64,000 bases of DNA from assembly GCF_036013935.1 (NCBI RefSeq), contig NZ_CP107902.1, positions 3,381,001-3,445,000 on the forward strand, read 5' to 3'. The translations under genes were made by a program, and so were the position numbers. The notes below the pieces were generated by a model. The model searched no databases, was not told the origin of the DNA, and was given only the letters and a program-made list of their open reading frames with translations. The stretch is from Streptomyces sp. NBC_00461. GTDB taxonomy: Bacteria; Actinomycetota; Actinomycetes; Streptomycetales; Streptomycetaceae. The first letter of the stretch is position 1. Every line of letters begins with the position of its first letter. Of the stretch, positions 48,349 through 58,562 are shown piece after piece.

Positions 48349-51300
48349 ATGACCCTCACTCCTCAGCGCGATCCCATATCGGGCGCGAGACGCGTGGCCC
48401 GCATAGCCGTGGCCGCCGGTCTTGTCACCGCGCTCTCCGCGGCGGGGCCGATACCGATGGCGTTCTCCGCCGACGCTCCGACCCCGGGCTCCACCGCCCC
48501 CTCGGACGGCAGCGTCAAGTCCGCCCACGACAAACTCGGTTCGGACGACGCGGACCTCCTCGCCGAGGCCCAGGCCGACGGCGACAAGAACGTCACGATG
48601 ATGATCGCCACCGCGCCGGGGCAGACCGAGCAGGTCGCCGAGAAGCTGGACGCGGTCAAGGGCGGCTCGGTGGGCCGGACCTACGACAAGCTCGGCTACG
48701 TCCGCGCCACCGTCCCGACCGGCAGGGCCCAGTCGGCCATCGCGGCCGCCGCGAAGCTCTCCTCCGTGCACGGCATCGACCTGCGCGAGGAGATACCGCT
48801 GGACGACCCGAGCGTGAGCGCCGGCTCCGCCAAGACCTCGTCGGCGAAGGCCACTTACCCGGCCCCCGGCATGAAGACCCCCGCCAGGAACCCGTACAAC
48901 CCGTCCTTCGAGACGGGCGCCGTCGACTTCGTGAAGAAGAACCCGAAGGCGGACGGCCGCGGTGTCACCATCGGCATCCTCGACTCGGGCGTGGACCTCG
49001 GCCACCCCGCCCTGCAGAAGACCACCACCGGTGAGCGGAAGATCGTCGACTGGGTGACGGCGACCGACCCGATCGTCGACAGCGACGCCACCTGGCGGCC
49101 GATGGTCACCGCGGTCTCCGGCCCCACCTTCACCTACAGCGGCCGGACCTGGACGGCGCCCGCCGGGTCGTACCAGGTCAGCACCTTCAGCGAGGCCGCC
49201 ACCGCGGGCGGCGACGCGAAGGGCGACGCCAACCGGGACGGCGACACGACGGACAAGTGGGGTGTCCTCTACGACGCCGCCGCCGGCACCGTCCGCGTCG
49301 ACCTGAACAACAACTACGACTTCTCCGACGACGCACCGATGAAGCCGTACAAGGACGGTTACCAGGTCGGCTACTTCGGGACGGACAACCCGTCGACCGA
49401 CGTCGTGGAGCGCCAGCCGTTCGTCGTGCAGATCCGCAAGGACGTGCCGATGGACCCGTTCGGCGACGACTGGGTCGGCAAGAAGGCCGACTTCGTCAAC
49501 ATCGGCGTCATCGAGTCCGAGCACGGTACGCACGTCGCCGGCATCACCTCCGCCCACGGACTGTTCGGCGGAAAGATGAACGGCGAGGCCCCGGGCGCGA
49601 AGATCGTCTCGTCCCGTGCCTGCACCTGGAGCGGCGGCTGCACCAACGTCGCGCTCACCGAGGGCATGATCGACCTCGTCGTCAACCGCGGTGTCGACAT
49701 CGTGAACATGTCGATCGGCGGCCTCCCGGCCCTCAACGACGGCAACAACGCCCGTGCCGAGCTGTACACGCGGCTCATCGACACCTACGGCGTGCAGCTG
49801 GTGATATCGGCGGGCAACTCCGGTCCCGGTGCCAACACCATCGGCGACCCGGGCCTGGCCGACAAGGTGATCTCCGTCGGCGCCACCATCTCCAAGGAGA
49901 CCTGGGCGTCCAACTACGGCTCGGTCGTGGAGAAGAAGTACCAGATGATGCCCTTCTCCTCGCGCGGTCCGCGTGAGGACGGCGGCTTCACACCCACCCT
50001 GTCCGCGCCGGGTGCCTCGATCAACACCACCCAGACCTGGCTGCCGGGCTCCCCGGTCGCCGATTCGGGCTACACGCTGCCGGCCGGCTACTCGATGCTG
50101 CAGGGCACGTCCATGGCGTCCCCGCAGGCCGCCGGTGCCTCCGCGCTGCTGCTGAGCGCCGCCAAGCAGAGGCACATCGCGCTGACGCCGGCGGCCCTGC
50201 GCACGGCGCTGACCTCAACAGCCGATCACATCAAGGGTGTTCAGGCGTACGAGGAGGGCGCGGGCCTCATCGACATCGTCGACGCCTGGGACTCGATCCG
50301 CGACGCCGCCAAGGCCCAAGACGCCGTGCCCAACAACTACGCCGTCAAGGCGCCGGTCGACACCGCGATCGACTACGCCCTGAAGACGCCGGGCTTCGGC
50401 ACGGGTCTGTACGACCGCGAGGGCGGCCTCAAGGCCGGTGACAAGAAGACGTACGACGTCACCGTCACCCGCACCTCCGGCTCGGACAAGGCGATCCGGC
50501 ACGAGCTGCACTTCGCGAACAACGCCGGTGACACCTTCAGGATCGTCGGCTCCGACACGGTGAAGCTGCCGCTGAACCAGCCGGTGACCGTCAAGGTGCG
50601 GGCGAACCCGCGGTCCGCGGGCATCAAGAGCGCGATCCTGGAGGTCGACGACCCGAGGACGGAGGGGATCGACAAGCAGATCCTCACCACCGTCGTGGTC
50701 TCGGCGCCGGTGAACTTCACCTACTCCGCGTCGAACAGCGTGCAGCGCAACAGCACGCGGTCCTACTTCGTGACCGTGCCCGAGGGCGCCACGTCGCTGG
50801 AGGCGGCGATCAGCGGGCTGAAGGACAAGAGCCAGACCCGCTTCATCTCGATCCACCCCTACGGCGTCCCGGTCGAGGACACCGGCACCCCGTACTGCTA
50901 CAGCAACTACCCGAACACCAACGGCTGCAAGCCCGACGTGCGTTCGTACGCGGACCCGCAGGCAGGCGTGTGGGAGATCGAGGTCGAGTCGCGCCGTACG
51001 TCGCCGCTGCTCGACAACCCCTACAAGCTGGACCTCGCCGTCTACGGCGCGGCCTTCGACCCGGCGACCGTGACCGTCCCCGAGGCGAAGGTGGGCACCC
51101 CGGCCGCCGTCTCCTGGAAGGTGACCAACAAGTTCGCCGCCCTCGACGGCAAGCTCGCCGGCGGCCCGCTCGGCTCGGCGAAGTCGGACCGCCCGTCCAT
51201 CAAGCAGGGCGAGACCCGCACCACCACCGTCGAGGTGCCCGCGGGCGCCAAGTCGCTGGACGTCGCCATCGGCAACGTCTCGGACGCGGCCGCCGACCTC

Positions 51301-51675
51301 GACCTGACGGTGAAGAACGCCGCCGGTACCGTCGTCGGCCAGTCTGCCGACGGCGACTCCGAGGAGGCCGTGTCCGTCGCCTCGCCCGCCGCCGGTACCT
51401 ACACCATCGAGGTCACCGGCTACTCGATCCCCGCCGGCTCCACGGACTACGACTACCGGGACGTCTTCTTCTCCCCGTCCCTGGGCACCGTGACCGTCGA
51501 CGACTCGACCCCCGTCAAGCTCGGCACGGGCGACTCGGCGACCGTCTCCGGCAGCGTCACCGCCGCGGCGGCCGCTCCGGAGGGCCGCGAGTTCTTCGGC
51601 CAGGTCCAGCTGGTGAACGCACGCGGCACGGTCGCGGGCACCGGCAGCGTGAAGATCGAGAAGGTCACGCCGTAG
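48349..51675 (+). CDS. Secreted subtilisin-like serine protease (S8, tripeptidyl-peptidase II-like)
   Basis: An 1108-residue exported protease. A signal peptide (residues about 15-42) is followed by an I9-like propeptide (about 75-150). The catalytic triad is Asp212 (ILDSGVD), His392 (EHGTHVAG) and Ser588 (GTSMASP). The 180-residue Asp-His spacing is far above the 30-40 of normal subtilisins and recalls TPPII. Beta-sandwich domains follow to the C-terminus, the last being PPC-like (LDLTVKNAAGTVVGQ, GTYTIEVTGYS). The second of two close ATGs has AAAGGG at the right spacing. A terminator follows. Likely an extracellular feeding or maturation protease. Confidence 0.93.
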   Translation: MTLTPQRDPISGARRVARIAVAAGLVTALSAAGPIPMAFSADAPTPGSTAPSDGSVKSAHDKLGSDDADLLAEAQADGDKNVTMMIATAPGQTEQVAEKLDAVKGGSVGRTYDKLGYVRATVPTGRAQSAIAAAAKLSSVHGIDLREEIPLDDPSVSAGSAKTSSAKATYPAPGMKTPARNPYNPSFETGAVDFVKKNPKADGRGVTIGILDSGVDLGHPALQKTTTGERKIVDWVTATDPIVDSDATWRPMVTAVSGPTFTYSGRTWTAPAGSYQVSTFSEAATAGGDAKGDANRDGDTTDKWGVLYDAAAGTVRVDLNNNYDFSDDAPMKPYKDGYQVGYFGTDNPSTDVVERQPFVVQIRKDVPMDPFGDDWVGKKADFVNIGVIESEHGTHVAGITSAHGLFGGKMNGEAPGAKIVSSRACTWSGGCTNVALTEGMIDLVVNRGVDIVNMSIGGLPALNDGNNARAELYTRLIDTYGVQLVISAGNSGPGANTIGDPGLADKVISVGATISKETWASNYGSVVEKKYQMMPFSSRGPREDGGFTPTLSAPGASINTTQTWLPGSPVADSGYTLPAGYSMLQGTSMASPQAAGASALLLSAAKQRHIALTPAALRTALTSTADHIKGVQAYEEGAGLIDIVDAWDSIRDAAKAQDAVPNNYAVKAPVDTAIDYALKTPGFGTGLYDREGGLKAGDKKTYDVTVTRTSGSDKAIRHELHFANNAGDTFRIVGSDTVKLPLNQPVTVKVRANPRSAGIKSAILEVDDPRTEGIDKQILTTVVVSAPVNFTYSASNSVQRNSTRSYFVTVPEGATSLEAAISGLKDKSQTRFISIHPYGVPVEDTGTPYCYSNYPNTNGCKPDVRSYADPQAGVWEIEVESRRTSPLLDNPYKLDLAVYGAAFDPATVTVPEAKVGTPAAVSWKVTNKFAALDGKLAGGPLGSAKSDRPSIKQGETRTTTVEVPAGAKSLDVAIGNVSDAAADLDLTVKNAAGTVVGQSADGDSEEAVSVASPAAGTYTIEVTGYSIPAGSTDYDYRDVFFSPSLGTVTVDDSTPVKLGTGDSATVSGSVTAAAAAPEGREFFGQVQLVNARGTVAGTGSVKIEKVTP

Positions 51676-51696
51676 TCGGGCAGTGATACGGCGGTG

Positions 51697-51730
51697 GGGG
51701 CGGGCGTCCGTAAGGGCGCCCGCCCCTTCT
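51697..51730. terminator. Bidirectional terminator after the subtilase
   Basis: GGGGCGGGCG and CGCCCGCCCC form perfect 10-bp arms with a 10-base loop and TTCT following, between the convergent protease and anti-sigma genes. Confidence 0.85.
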
Positions 51731-51744
51731 CGTCTTCCCGTCCC

Positions 51745-52476
51745 TCACTCGCAGGAGATGCCGGCCGACTCGGGCAGCGCCCGGCCGAGCCCGGCGCGCT
51801 CGCGGGCGATCGACTTCTCGCCCACGAGCACGTAGTCCGGGGTGACGGCGTGCTGCGGGACGGCCACGAGGATGCGGTCGCCCTTGTGCAGGGCCTTCTG
51901 GAGAGCGCCCTCGTCGATCACGAGGGTGAGCTGCTTCTCGGCCTTCTCCGGCTTGTACGAGCGGGTCACGTGCAGGGTGATCCGGTCCTGCTCGGAGGCT
52001 CCGGGCAGCTGCTCGACGTCCGTCACCTCGCCCTCGGCGACCAGACGGGCGCAGGCGAGGTAGCCGGGACTCGAGAAGGGGGAGCGGGCGGAGGTGTCCG
52101 CCTTGGCGCCCGAGGCACTGCCGGAGTCCTCGTTCGCACCGCTCCCGGCCTGGACCACCAGCCAGCCCATCCCCGCCAGGACCGTCGCGACGGCGGCCAC
52201 GGCGAGTGAGCCGAAGGCGAACCTGCGCACCGGACGCCAGTTCCGCGGCGCCCGTACCGGAGCGGGTTCCTCCTGCGGCCGCGCGTCCTCGGCCAGCGCG
52301 TTGCCGATGATCCCGAGCTGCTCCCGCAGCAGTGCCACGTCGGCCGTCGCCCTGCGGTGTTCGGCCATGAACGCGGCGTCGGCACGGGTTTCGGCCGGCA
52401 ACTCCTCGCCGGTGATCGCGGCCATCAGCGCGTCGGTGCCGTCGTACATCTCGTGCGTCTCGTGTTCGGCGGTCAT
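51745..52476 (-). CDS. Probable membrane anti-sigma factor
   Basis: A 243-residue single-pass protein: a cytoplasmic acidic/alpha-helical N-terminus (residues 1-80, AAFMAEHRRATADVALLREQ), one membrane helix (about 88-110) and an extracytoplasmic domain of about 130 residues with paired cysteines (YLACARL and the final SCE). No HxxxCxxC zinc motif is visible, so it is not a ZAS-type factor. Position one base after the ECF sigma gene (TGAGATG) is the main argument for its role. Signal sensed is unknown. Confidence 0.75.
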   Translation of the reverse strand: MTAEHETHEMYDGTDALMAAITGEELPAETRADAAFMAEHRRATADVALLREQLGIIGNALAEDARPQEEPAPVRAPRNWRPVRRFAFGSLAVAAVATVLAGMGWLVVQAGSGANEDSGSASGAKADTSARSPFSSPGYLACARLVAEGEVTDVEQLPGASEQDRITLHVTRSYKPEKAEKQLTLVIDEGALQKALHKGDRILVAVPQHAVTPDYVLVGEKSIARERAGLGRALPESAGISCE

Positions 52477-52477
52477 C

Positions 52478-53005
52478 TCACACCACCTCGTCCTCGTGCA
52501 GGCGGGCGCGCAGGGCCCGTACCGCCGTGTGCAGCCGGCTCTTGACGGTGCCCTCCGGGACGCCGAGCTCCTCGGCGATCGAGCGGACCGGCAGGTCGGC
52601 GAAGAAGCGCAGGACGAGGACCTGACGCTGGGGGTCGGGCAGTTCGTCGAGGCCCTGGGCGACGGCGAGGGAGAGCACGCTGGTGTCCTCCCCGGAGGGG
52701 TGCTCCAGCTGCCTCAGGGAGGCCAGCCGCTCGCCGATCCGCTCCTGGCGCTTCTTGGCCCGGTGCCAGTCCATGGCCAGGTTGGAGGCGACGACGGCCA
52801 CCCACGCGGAGACGTCGCGCGGGGCCTCGTACCCCTTCGCGGCGCGCTCCAGCAGCCGCAGGCGGACCTGCTGCACCCCGTCCGGCAGGTCCGTCTGCGG
52901 CACCCCGCCCAGCGCGAGCACCGCCCGCACCCGGCGTTCCTGAGCCGCGTCCAGAGGATCCCCCTGATCGTCCCTCTGGACCCGGCGGGCCTTTCTGCGC
53001 AGCAC
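52478..53005 (-). CDS. ECF-family RNA polymerase sigma factor
   Basis: A 175-residue sigma factor with region 2 (DGVQQVRLRLLERA...AWVAVVASNLAMDWHRAKKR, in parts) and region 4 (LPDPQRQVLVLRFFADLPVRSIAEELGVPEGTVKSRL, in parts), the latter a clear helix-turn-helix. GTG start with GAGGGGGG upstream. It is the first gene of a sigma/anti-sigma pair; autoregulation is usual for such pairs but no promoter was identified. Confidence 0.92.
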   Translation of the reverse strand: MLRRKARRVQRDDQGDPLDAAQERRVRAVLALGGVPQTDLPDGVQQVRLRLLERAAKGYEAPRDVSAWVAVVASNLAMDWHRAKKRQERIGERLASLRQLEHPSGEDTSVLSLAVAQGLDELPDPQRQVLVLRFFADLPVRSIAEELGVPEGTVKSRLHTAVRALRARLHEDEVV

Positions 53006-54347
<1,342 letters not shown>

Positions 54348-54357
54348 TGCCCGGGCG

Positions 54358-54828
54358 CTAGCCCCTCCTGACCTCGTAGAGGAAGCAGCCGTACTCGACG
54401 GCCCTGACGTGGACGAGTGCCACGGACGGGTCGTCGAACGCGTTCTGGAAGGCCCTGTCGTCGGGGGCCTCGACCAGCTCACCGCCGAGGATGTGCCCGT
54501 CGGCCGAGTAGCGGCGGACCGTGCGGTGGGCGTTGGCGAACGGGTAGCCGTCGCCCTCCGGACCGGGGCACTCGTCCGCGTGGATGAAGACGGGGCCCTG
54601 CTCGTCGTACGCACCGGGTTCGGCGCCCGTCCCGGCCGCCCAGCGGCGCAGGGGCGCGTAGGAGACGAGGGCGATCACCTCGCCCGGCTCGCTGCGGCGC
54701 AGACAGCAGCGCAGTGGGGCGCCGCCTTCGTCGTCGATGCCGGCTGTCATCGGGCGGCCCGCGTCGTCGGCGGTGCGCAGCTCCTTGAGGACGGACGGTT
54801 CGATGGGTCGTGCGGTGTGGGTCGTCAT
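54358..54828 (-). CDS. DUF1203 protein
   Basis: A 156-residue protein with the DUF1203 hallmarks PLRCCLRRS, GEVIALVSYAPL, GPVFIHADEC and YPFANAHRTVRRY. Function unknown; small, soluble, no signal. It converges with asd across 10 bases and is divergent from the second pepN. Confidence 0.85.
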   Translation of the reverse strand: MTTHTARPIEPSVLKELRTADDAGRPMTAGIDDEGGAPLRCCLRRSEPGEVIALVSYAPLRRWAAGTGAEPGAYDEQGPVFIHADECPGPEGDGYPFANAHRTVRRYSADGHILGGELVEAPDDRAFQNAFDDPSVALVHVRAVEYGCFLYEVRRG

Positions 54829-55009
54829 GCGTTCCAGGCTGGCGCGGACGGGGCTGGATGACTGGCGGGATTCGGACGCGGCATTTTATGCGGCATGTGA
54901 CGTGGCATTCCGGACGCCGACCGGGCGAGCCATCGGGAAAACCCTCGTCGCCCTCCCCACGGTCACGTGGAAGGATGGCGCAACCCACACATAACGAGGA
55001 GATGACCGC

Positions 55010-57589
55010 GTGCCTGGCACAAACCTGACTCGCGAAGAGGCGCAGCAGCGGGCGACGCTGCTCACCGTTGACTCGTACGAGATCGATCTCGACCTCTCCG
55101 GCGCGCAGGAGGGCGGCACCTACCGGTCCGTGACCACGGTGCGTTTCGACGTGGCCGAAAACGGTGCCGCGTCCTTCATCGACCTGGTGGCCCCCACCGT
55201 TCACGAGGTGACGCTCAACGGCGACGCGCTCGACCCCGCCGAGGTCTTCAAGGACTCGCGCATCGCCCTCCCGGAGCTGCTCGAGGGCCGCAACATCGTG
55301 CGGGTCGTCGCCGACTGCGCCTACACCAACACCGGTGAGGGCCTGCACCGCTTCGTCGACCCCGTCGACGAACAGGCCTATCTCTACACCCAGTTCGAGG
55401 TCCCGGACGCCCGCCGCGTCTTCGCGTCCTTCGAGCAGCCCGACCTGAAGGCGACCTTCCAGTTCACGGTGAAGGCACCCACCGGCTGGACCGTCATCTC
55501 CAACTCGCCGACGCCCGAGCCCAAGGACGACACCTGGGCCTTCGAGCCGACCCCGCGGATCTCGTCGTACATCACGGCGCTCATCGTCGGCCCGTACCAC
55601 TCGGTCCACAGCGTGTACGAGAAGGACGGGCAGTCCGTCCCGCTCGGCATCTACTGCCGGCCCTCGCTCGCCGAGTTCCTCGACTCCGACGCGATCTTCG
55701 AGGTCACGCGGCAGGGCTTCGAGTGGTTCCAGGAGAAGTTCGACTACGCGTACCCGTTCAAGAAGTACGACCAGCTGTTCGTGCCGGAGTTCAACGCGGG
55801 CGCGATGGAGAACGCCGGCGCGGTGACCATCCGCGACCAGTACGTCTTCCGCTCCAAGGTCACCGACGCGTCGTACGAGCTGCGCGCCGAGACGATCCTG
55901 CACGAGCTGGCCCACATGTGGTTCGGCGACCTGGTCACCATGGAGTGGTGGAACGACCTGTGGCTGAACGAGTCGTTCGCCACCTACACCTCCATCGCCT
56001 GCCAGGCGTACCACCCCCAGTCCCGCTGGCCGCACTCCTGGACCACCTTCGCCAACTCCATGAAGACGTGGGCCTACCGCCAGGACCAGTTGCCCTCGAC
56101 CCACCCGATCATGGCCGAGATCAACGACCTCGACGACGTGCTCGTCAACTTCGACGGCATCACCTACGCCAAGGGCGCGAGCGTCCTGAAGCAGCTCGTG
56201 GCGTACGTCGGCATGGACGAGTTCTTCGCGGGCGTGCAGGCGTACTTCAAGCGCCACGCCTTCGGCAACACGCGCCTGTCCGACCTGCTGGGCGCGCTGG
56301 AGGAGACCTCGGGCCGTGACCTGGGGACCTGGTCGCAGAAGTGGCTGCAGACCGCCGGTATCAACGTCCTGCGCCCGGAGATCGAGACAGACGGTGAAGG
56401 CGGGGCGGGCGTCATCACCTCCTTCGCGATCCGTCAGGAGGCCCCCGCCCTGCCCGCCGGCGCGAAGGGCGCGCCCACCCTGCGCCCGCACCGTATCGCC
56501 GTCGGCCTGTACGAACTCGACGCCGAGACGGGCAAGCTGGTGCGCGACGAGCGTGTCGAACTGGACGTGGACGGCGAGTTGACCGCGGTACCGCAGCTGG
56601 TCGGCAAGCGCCGTCCGGCCGTCGTGCTGCTCAACGACGACGACCTGTCGTACGCCAAGGTCCGCCTGGACGAGGAGTCCCTCGCGTTCGTCACCGAGCA
56701 CCTCGGGGACTTCGAGTCGTCGCTCCCCCGCGCCCTGTGCTGGGCCTCGGCCTGGGACATGACGCGGGACGCGGAGCTGGCGACCCGTGACTACCTCTCC
56801 CTGGTCCTGTCGGGCATCGGCAAGGAGTCCGACATCGGTGTCGTGCAGTCGCTGCACCGCCAGGTGAAGCTGGCCATCGACCTGTACGCCGACCCGGCGA
56901 CCCGCGAGGCCCTGCTGAACCGCTGGACCGACGCCACGCTCGCCCACCTGCGCACGTCCGCACCGGGCAGCGACCACCAGCTGGCCTGGGCGCGGGCGTT
57001 CGCGGCGACGGCCCGGACGCCGGAGCAGCTGGACCTGCTGGACTCCCTGCTCGAAGGTGCGCAGACGATCGAGGGCCTGGCCGTCGACACCGAGCTGCGC
57101 TGGGCGTTCGTGCAGCGGCTCGCGGCGGTCGGCCGCTACGACGAGACGGAGATCGCCGGCGAGTACGAGCGGGACAGGACGGCCGCCGGTGAGCGCCATG
57201 CCGCCAGCGCCCGTGCCGCCCGGCCGACGGAAGAGGCCAAGGCGGAGGTGTGGGCGCAGGTCGTCGAGTCCGACAAGCTGCCGAACGCCGTCCAGGAGGC
57301 CGTCATCGGCGGTTTCGTCCAGACCGACCAGCGTGAGCTGCTCGCCCCGTACGCCGAGAAGTACTTCGAGGTGGTCAAGGGCGTCTGGGACTCCCGCTCG
57401 CACGAGATCGCCCAGCAGATCGCGGTCGGCCTCTACCCGGCCGTCCAGGTCTCGCAGGAGACGCTGGACCGGACGGACGCCTGGCTGGCCTCCGCCGAGC
57501 CCGGCGCGGCCCTGCGCCGCCTGGTCTCCGAGTCCCGCTCGGGCGTGGAGCGCGCGCTGAAGGCACAGGCAGCGGACGCGCTCCGCTAA
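55010..57589 (+). CDS. pepN: Aminopeptidase N (M1 family), second copy
   Basis: An 859-residue M1 zinc aminopeptidase with GAMENAG, zinc site HELAHMWFGDLVTMEWW and third ligand in LWLNESFATY. Same length as the copy at 37.6 kb and colinear throughout, but diverged in many positions, so the duplication is old. GTG start with GAGGAGATGACC upstream. It probably encodes the housekeeping enzyme or a paralogue with different peptide preference; the sequence alone cannot say which copy is ancestral. Confidence 0.95.
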   Translation: MPGTNLTREEAQQRATLLTVDSYEIDLDLSGAQEGGTYRSVTTVRFDVAENGAASFIDLVAPTVHEVTLNGDALDPAEVFKDSRIALPELLEGRNIVRVVADCAYTNTGEGLHRFVDPVDEQAYLYTQFEVPDARRVFASFEQPDLKATFQFTVKAPTGWTVISNSPTPEPKDDTWAFEPTPRISSYITALIVGPYHSVHSVYEKDGQSVPLGIYCRPSLAEFLDSDAIFEVTRQGFEWFQEKFDYAYPFKKYDQLFVPEFNAGAMENAGAVTIRDQYVFRSKVTDASYELRAETILHELAHMWFGDLVTMEWWNDLWLNESFATYTSIACQAYHPQSRWPHSWTTFANSMKTWAYRQDQLPSTHPIMAEINDLDDVLVNFDGITYAKGASVLKQLVAYVGMDEFFAGVQAYFKRHAFGNTRLSDLLGALEETSGRDLGTWSQKWLQTAGINVLRPEIETDGEGGAGVITSFAIRQEAPALPAGAKGAPTLRPHRIAVGLYELDAETGKLVRDERVELDVDGELTAVPQLVGKRRPAVVLLNDDDLSYAKVRLDEESLAFVTEHLGDFESSLPRALCWASAWDMTRDAELATRDYLSLVLSGIGKESDIGVVQSLHRQVKLAIDLYADPATREALLNRWTDATLAHLRTSAPGSDHQLAWARAFAATARTPEQLDLLDSLLEGAQTIEGLAVDTELRWAFVQRLAAVGRYDETEIAGEYERDRTAAGERHAASARAARPTEEAKAEVWAQVVESDKLPNAVQEAVIGGFVQTDQRELLAPYAEKYFEVVKGVWDSRSHEIAQQIAVGLYPAVQVSQETLDRTDAWLASAEPGAALRRLVSESRSGVERALKAQAADALR

Positions 57590-57626
57590 AGGTGCCGCGA
57601 TGGGCCGTCGGTTGTCCGCGGCATCA

Positions 57627-57696
57627 TCGTGGTTGGTCGCGCAGTTCCCGCGCCCCTTTGGGGCGCTCAGGGCGTCCGGCGATTTGCCGGGCGCCC
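57627..57696 (+). repeat. Streptomyces-type GGTCGCGCAGTTCCCGCGCCCC repeat with hairpins
   Basis: The sequence TGGTCGCGCAGTTCCCGCGC continuing CCCTTTGGGGCGC (57627-57666) is of a type scattered between streptomycete genes; its end forms GCGCCCC-TTT-GGGGCGC. A second hairpin GGGCG-CCGGC/GCCGG-CGCCC (57670-57696) follows. They lie between the convergent pepN and SDR genes and probably end both transcripts. Confidence 0.7.
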
Positions 57697-57707
57697 TTCG
57701 CGTGCGT

Positions 57708-58466
57708 TCAGCGCGCGATCATTCCACCCGTCACGTTGACGAAGGTGCCGGTGATGCCGGCCGCGTGGTCGGAGGCGAGGAAGACGGCCGTGGCGGCGAC
57801 GTCGGCGAGGGTGGGGTTGCGGCGGGTCATGCGCATCCCGGCGAGCTGGTCGATGATGCCCTGTACGGCGGCCGCGTCGATGGCCGGGTTGACCGCGGAG
57901 AGCTTCTCGACGGTGAAGGTCTCGGGCACTCCGGCCGCCCACAGGCCGACGGCCCGCACCCCGCGCGGGCCGCACTCCACCGCGAGGTTGCGGACGAGCG
58001 TGTCGATGGCGGCGTCGGCGGGCCCCGTGCCGCCCATCATCGGACTGCCGTGCGCGGAAGCGCTGTTGAGGGTGAGGATCACGCCCGAGCCGCGTTCGGC
58101 CATCCGGCGGGCGGCGCCGCGGGCGGTGATGAAGCCCGCGCGGGTGCCGTTGACGACGGGCCGCAGGAAGTCGTCCACGGGCATCTCGGTGAGCGGGGCG
58201 CCCTGCACGTCGCCGCGGCTGACGAGGTTGAAGGAGATGTCGACGTCGCCGACGCGGGCGAGATGCTCCTCCACGGCCGCCTCGTCGAGGGCGTCCACCA
58301 CGGCGACCTCGGCGTCCTTGATGTCGTCGGCCACCGCCTGAAGCGTTTCCCGGGTGCGTCCGACGAGGTGCACGCGGGCGCCCTCGGCCGCGAAGGCGCG
58401 GGCGACCGCCCCGCCGATCGAGCCGCCGGCGCCGTAGACGATCGCCGTCTTGTCGGTGAGCAGCAT
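57708..58466 (-). CDS. Short-chain dehydrogenase/reductase, catalytic residues degenerate
   Basis: A 252-residue Rossmann-fold protein. The cofactor loop GAGGSIGGAVA and the catalytic-like Ser in LTLNSASAHG are present, and TGTFVNVTGGM ends the fold normally. But where Y-x3-K is expected the sequence reads GGTGPADAAID, so both the catalytic Tyr and Lys are missing (Thr and Asp at the aligned places). It may bind NAD without classical reductase action, or belong to a subgroup with altered chemistry. GAAGGAG precedes the ATG. Confidence 0.85.
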   Translation of the reverse strand: MLLTDKTAIVYGAGGSIGGAVARAFAAEGARVHLVGRTRETLQAVADDIKDAEVAVVDALDEAAVEEHLARVGDVDISFNLVSRGDVQGAPLTEMPVDDFLRPVVNGTRAGFITARGAARRMAERGSGVILTLNSASAHGSPMMGGTGPADAAIDTLVRNLAVECGPRGVRAVGLWAAGVPETFTVEKLSAVNPAIDAAAVQGIIDQLAGMRMTRRNPTLADVAATAVFLASDHAAGITGTFVNVTGGMIAR

Positions 58467-58562
58467 GGTGGTCTCCTTCGGAGGTGTTCCGTATGCGGAG
58501 GTGTTCCGTATCGGTCGGTCATACAGACGCACGGCACCCCGAACGCTCATCGGCCGGCAGGG

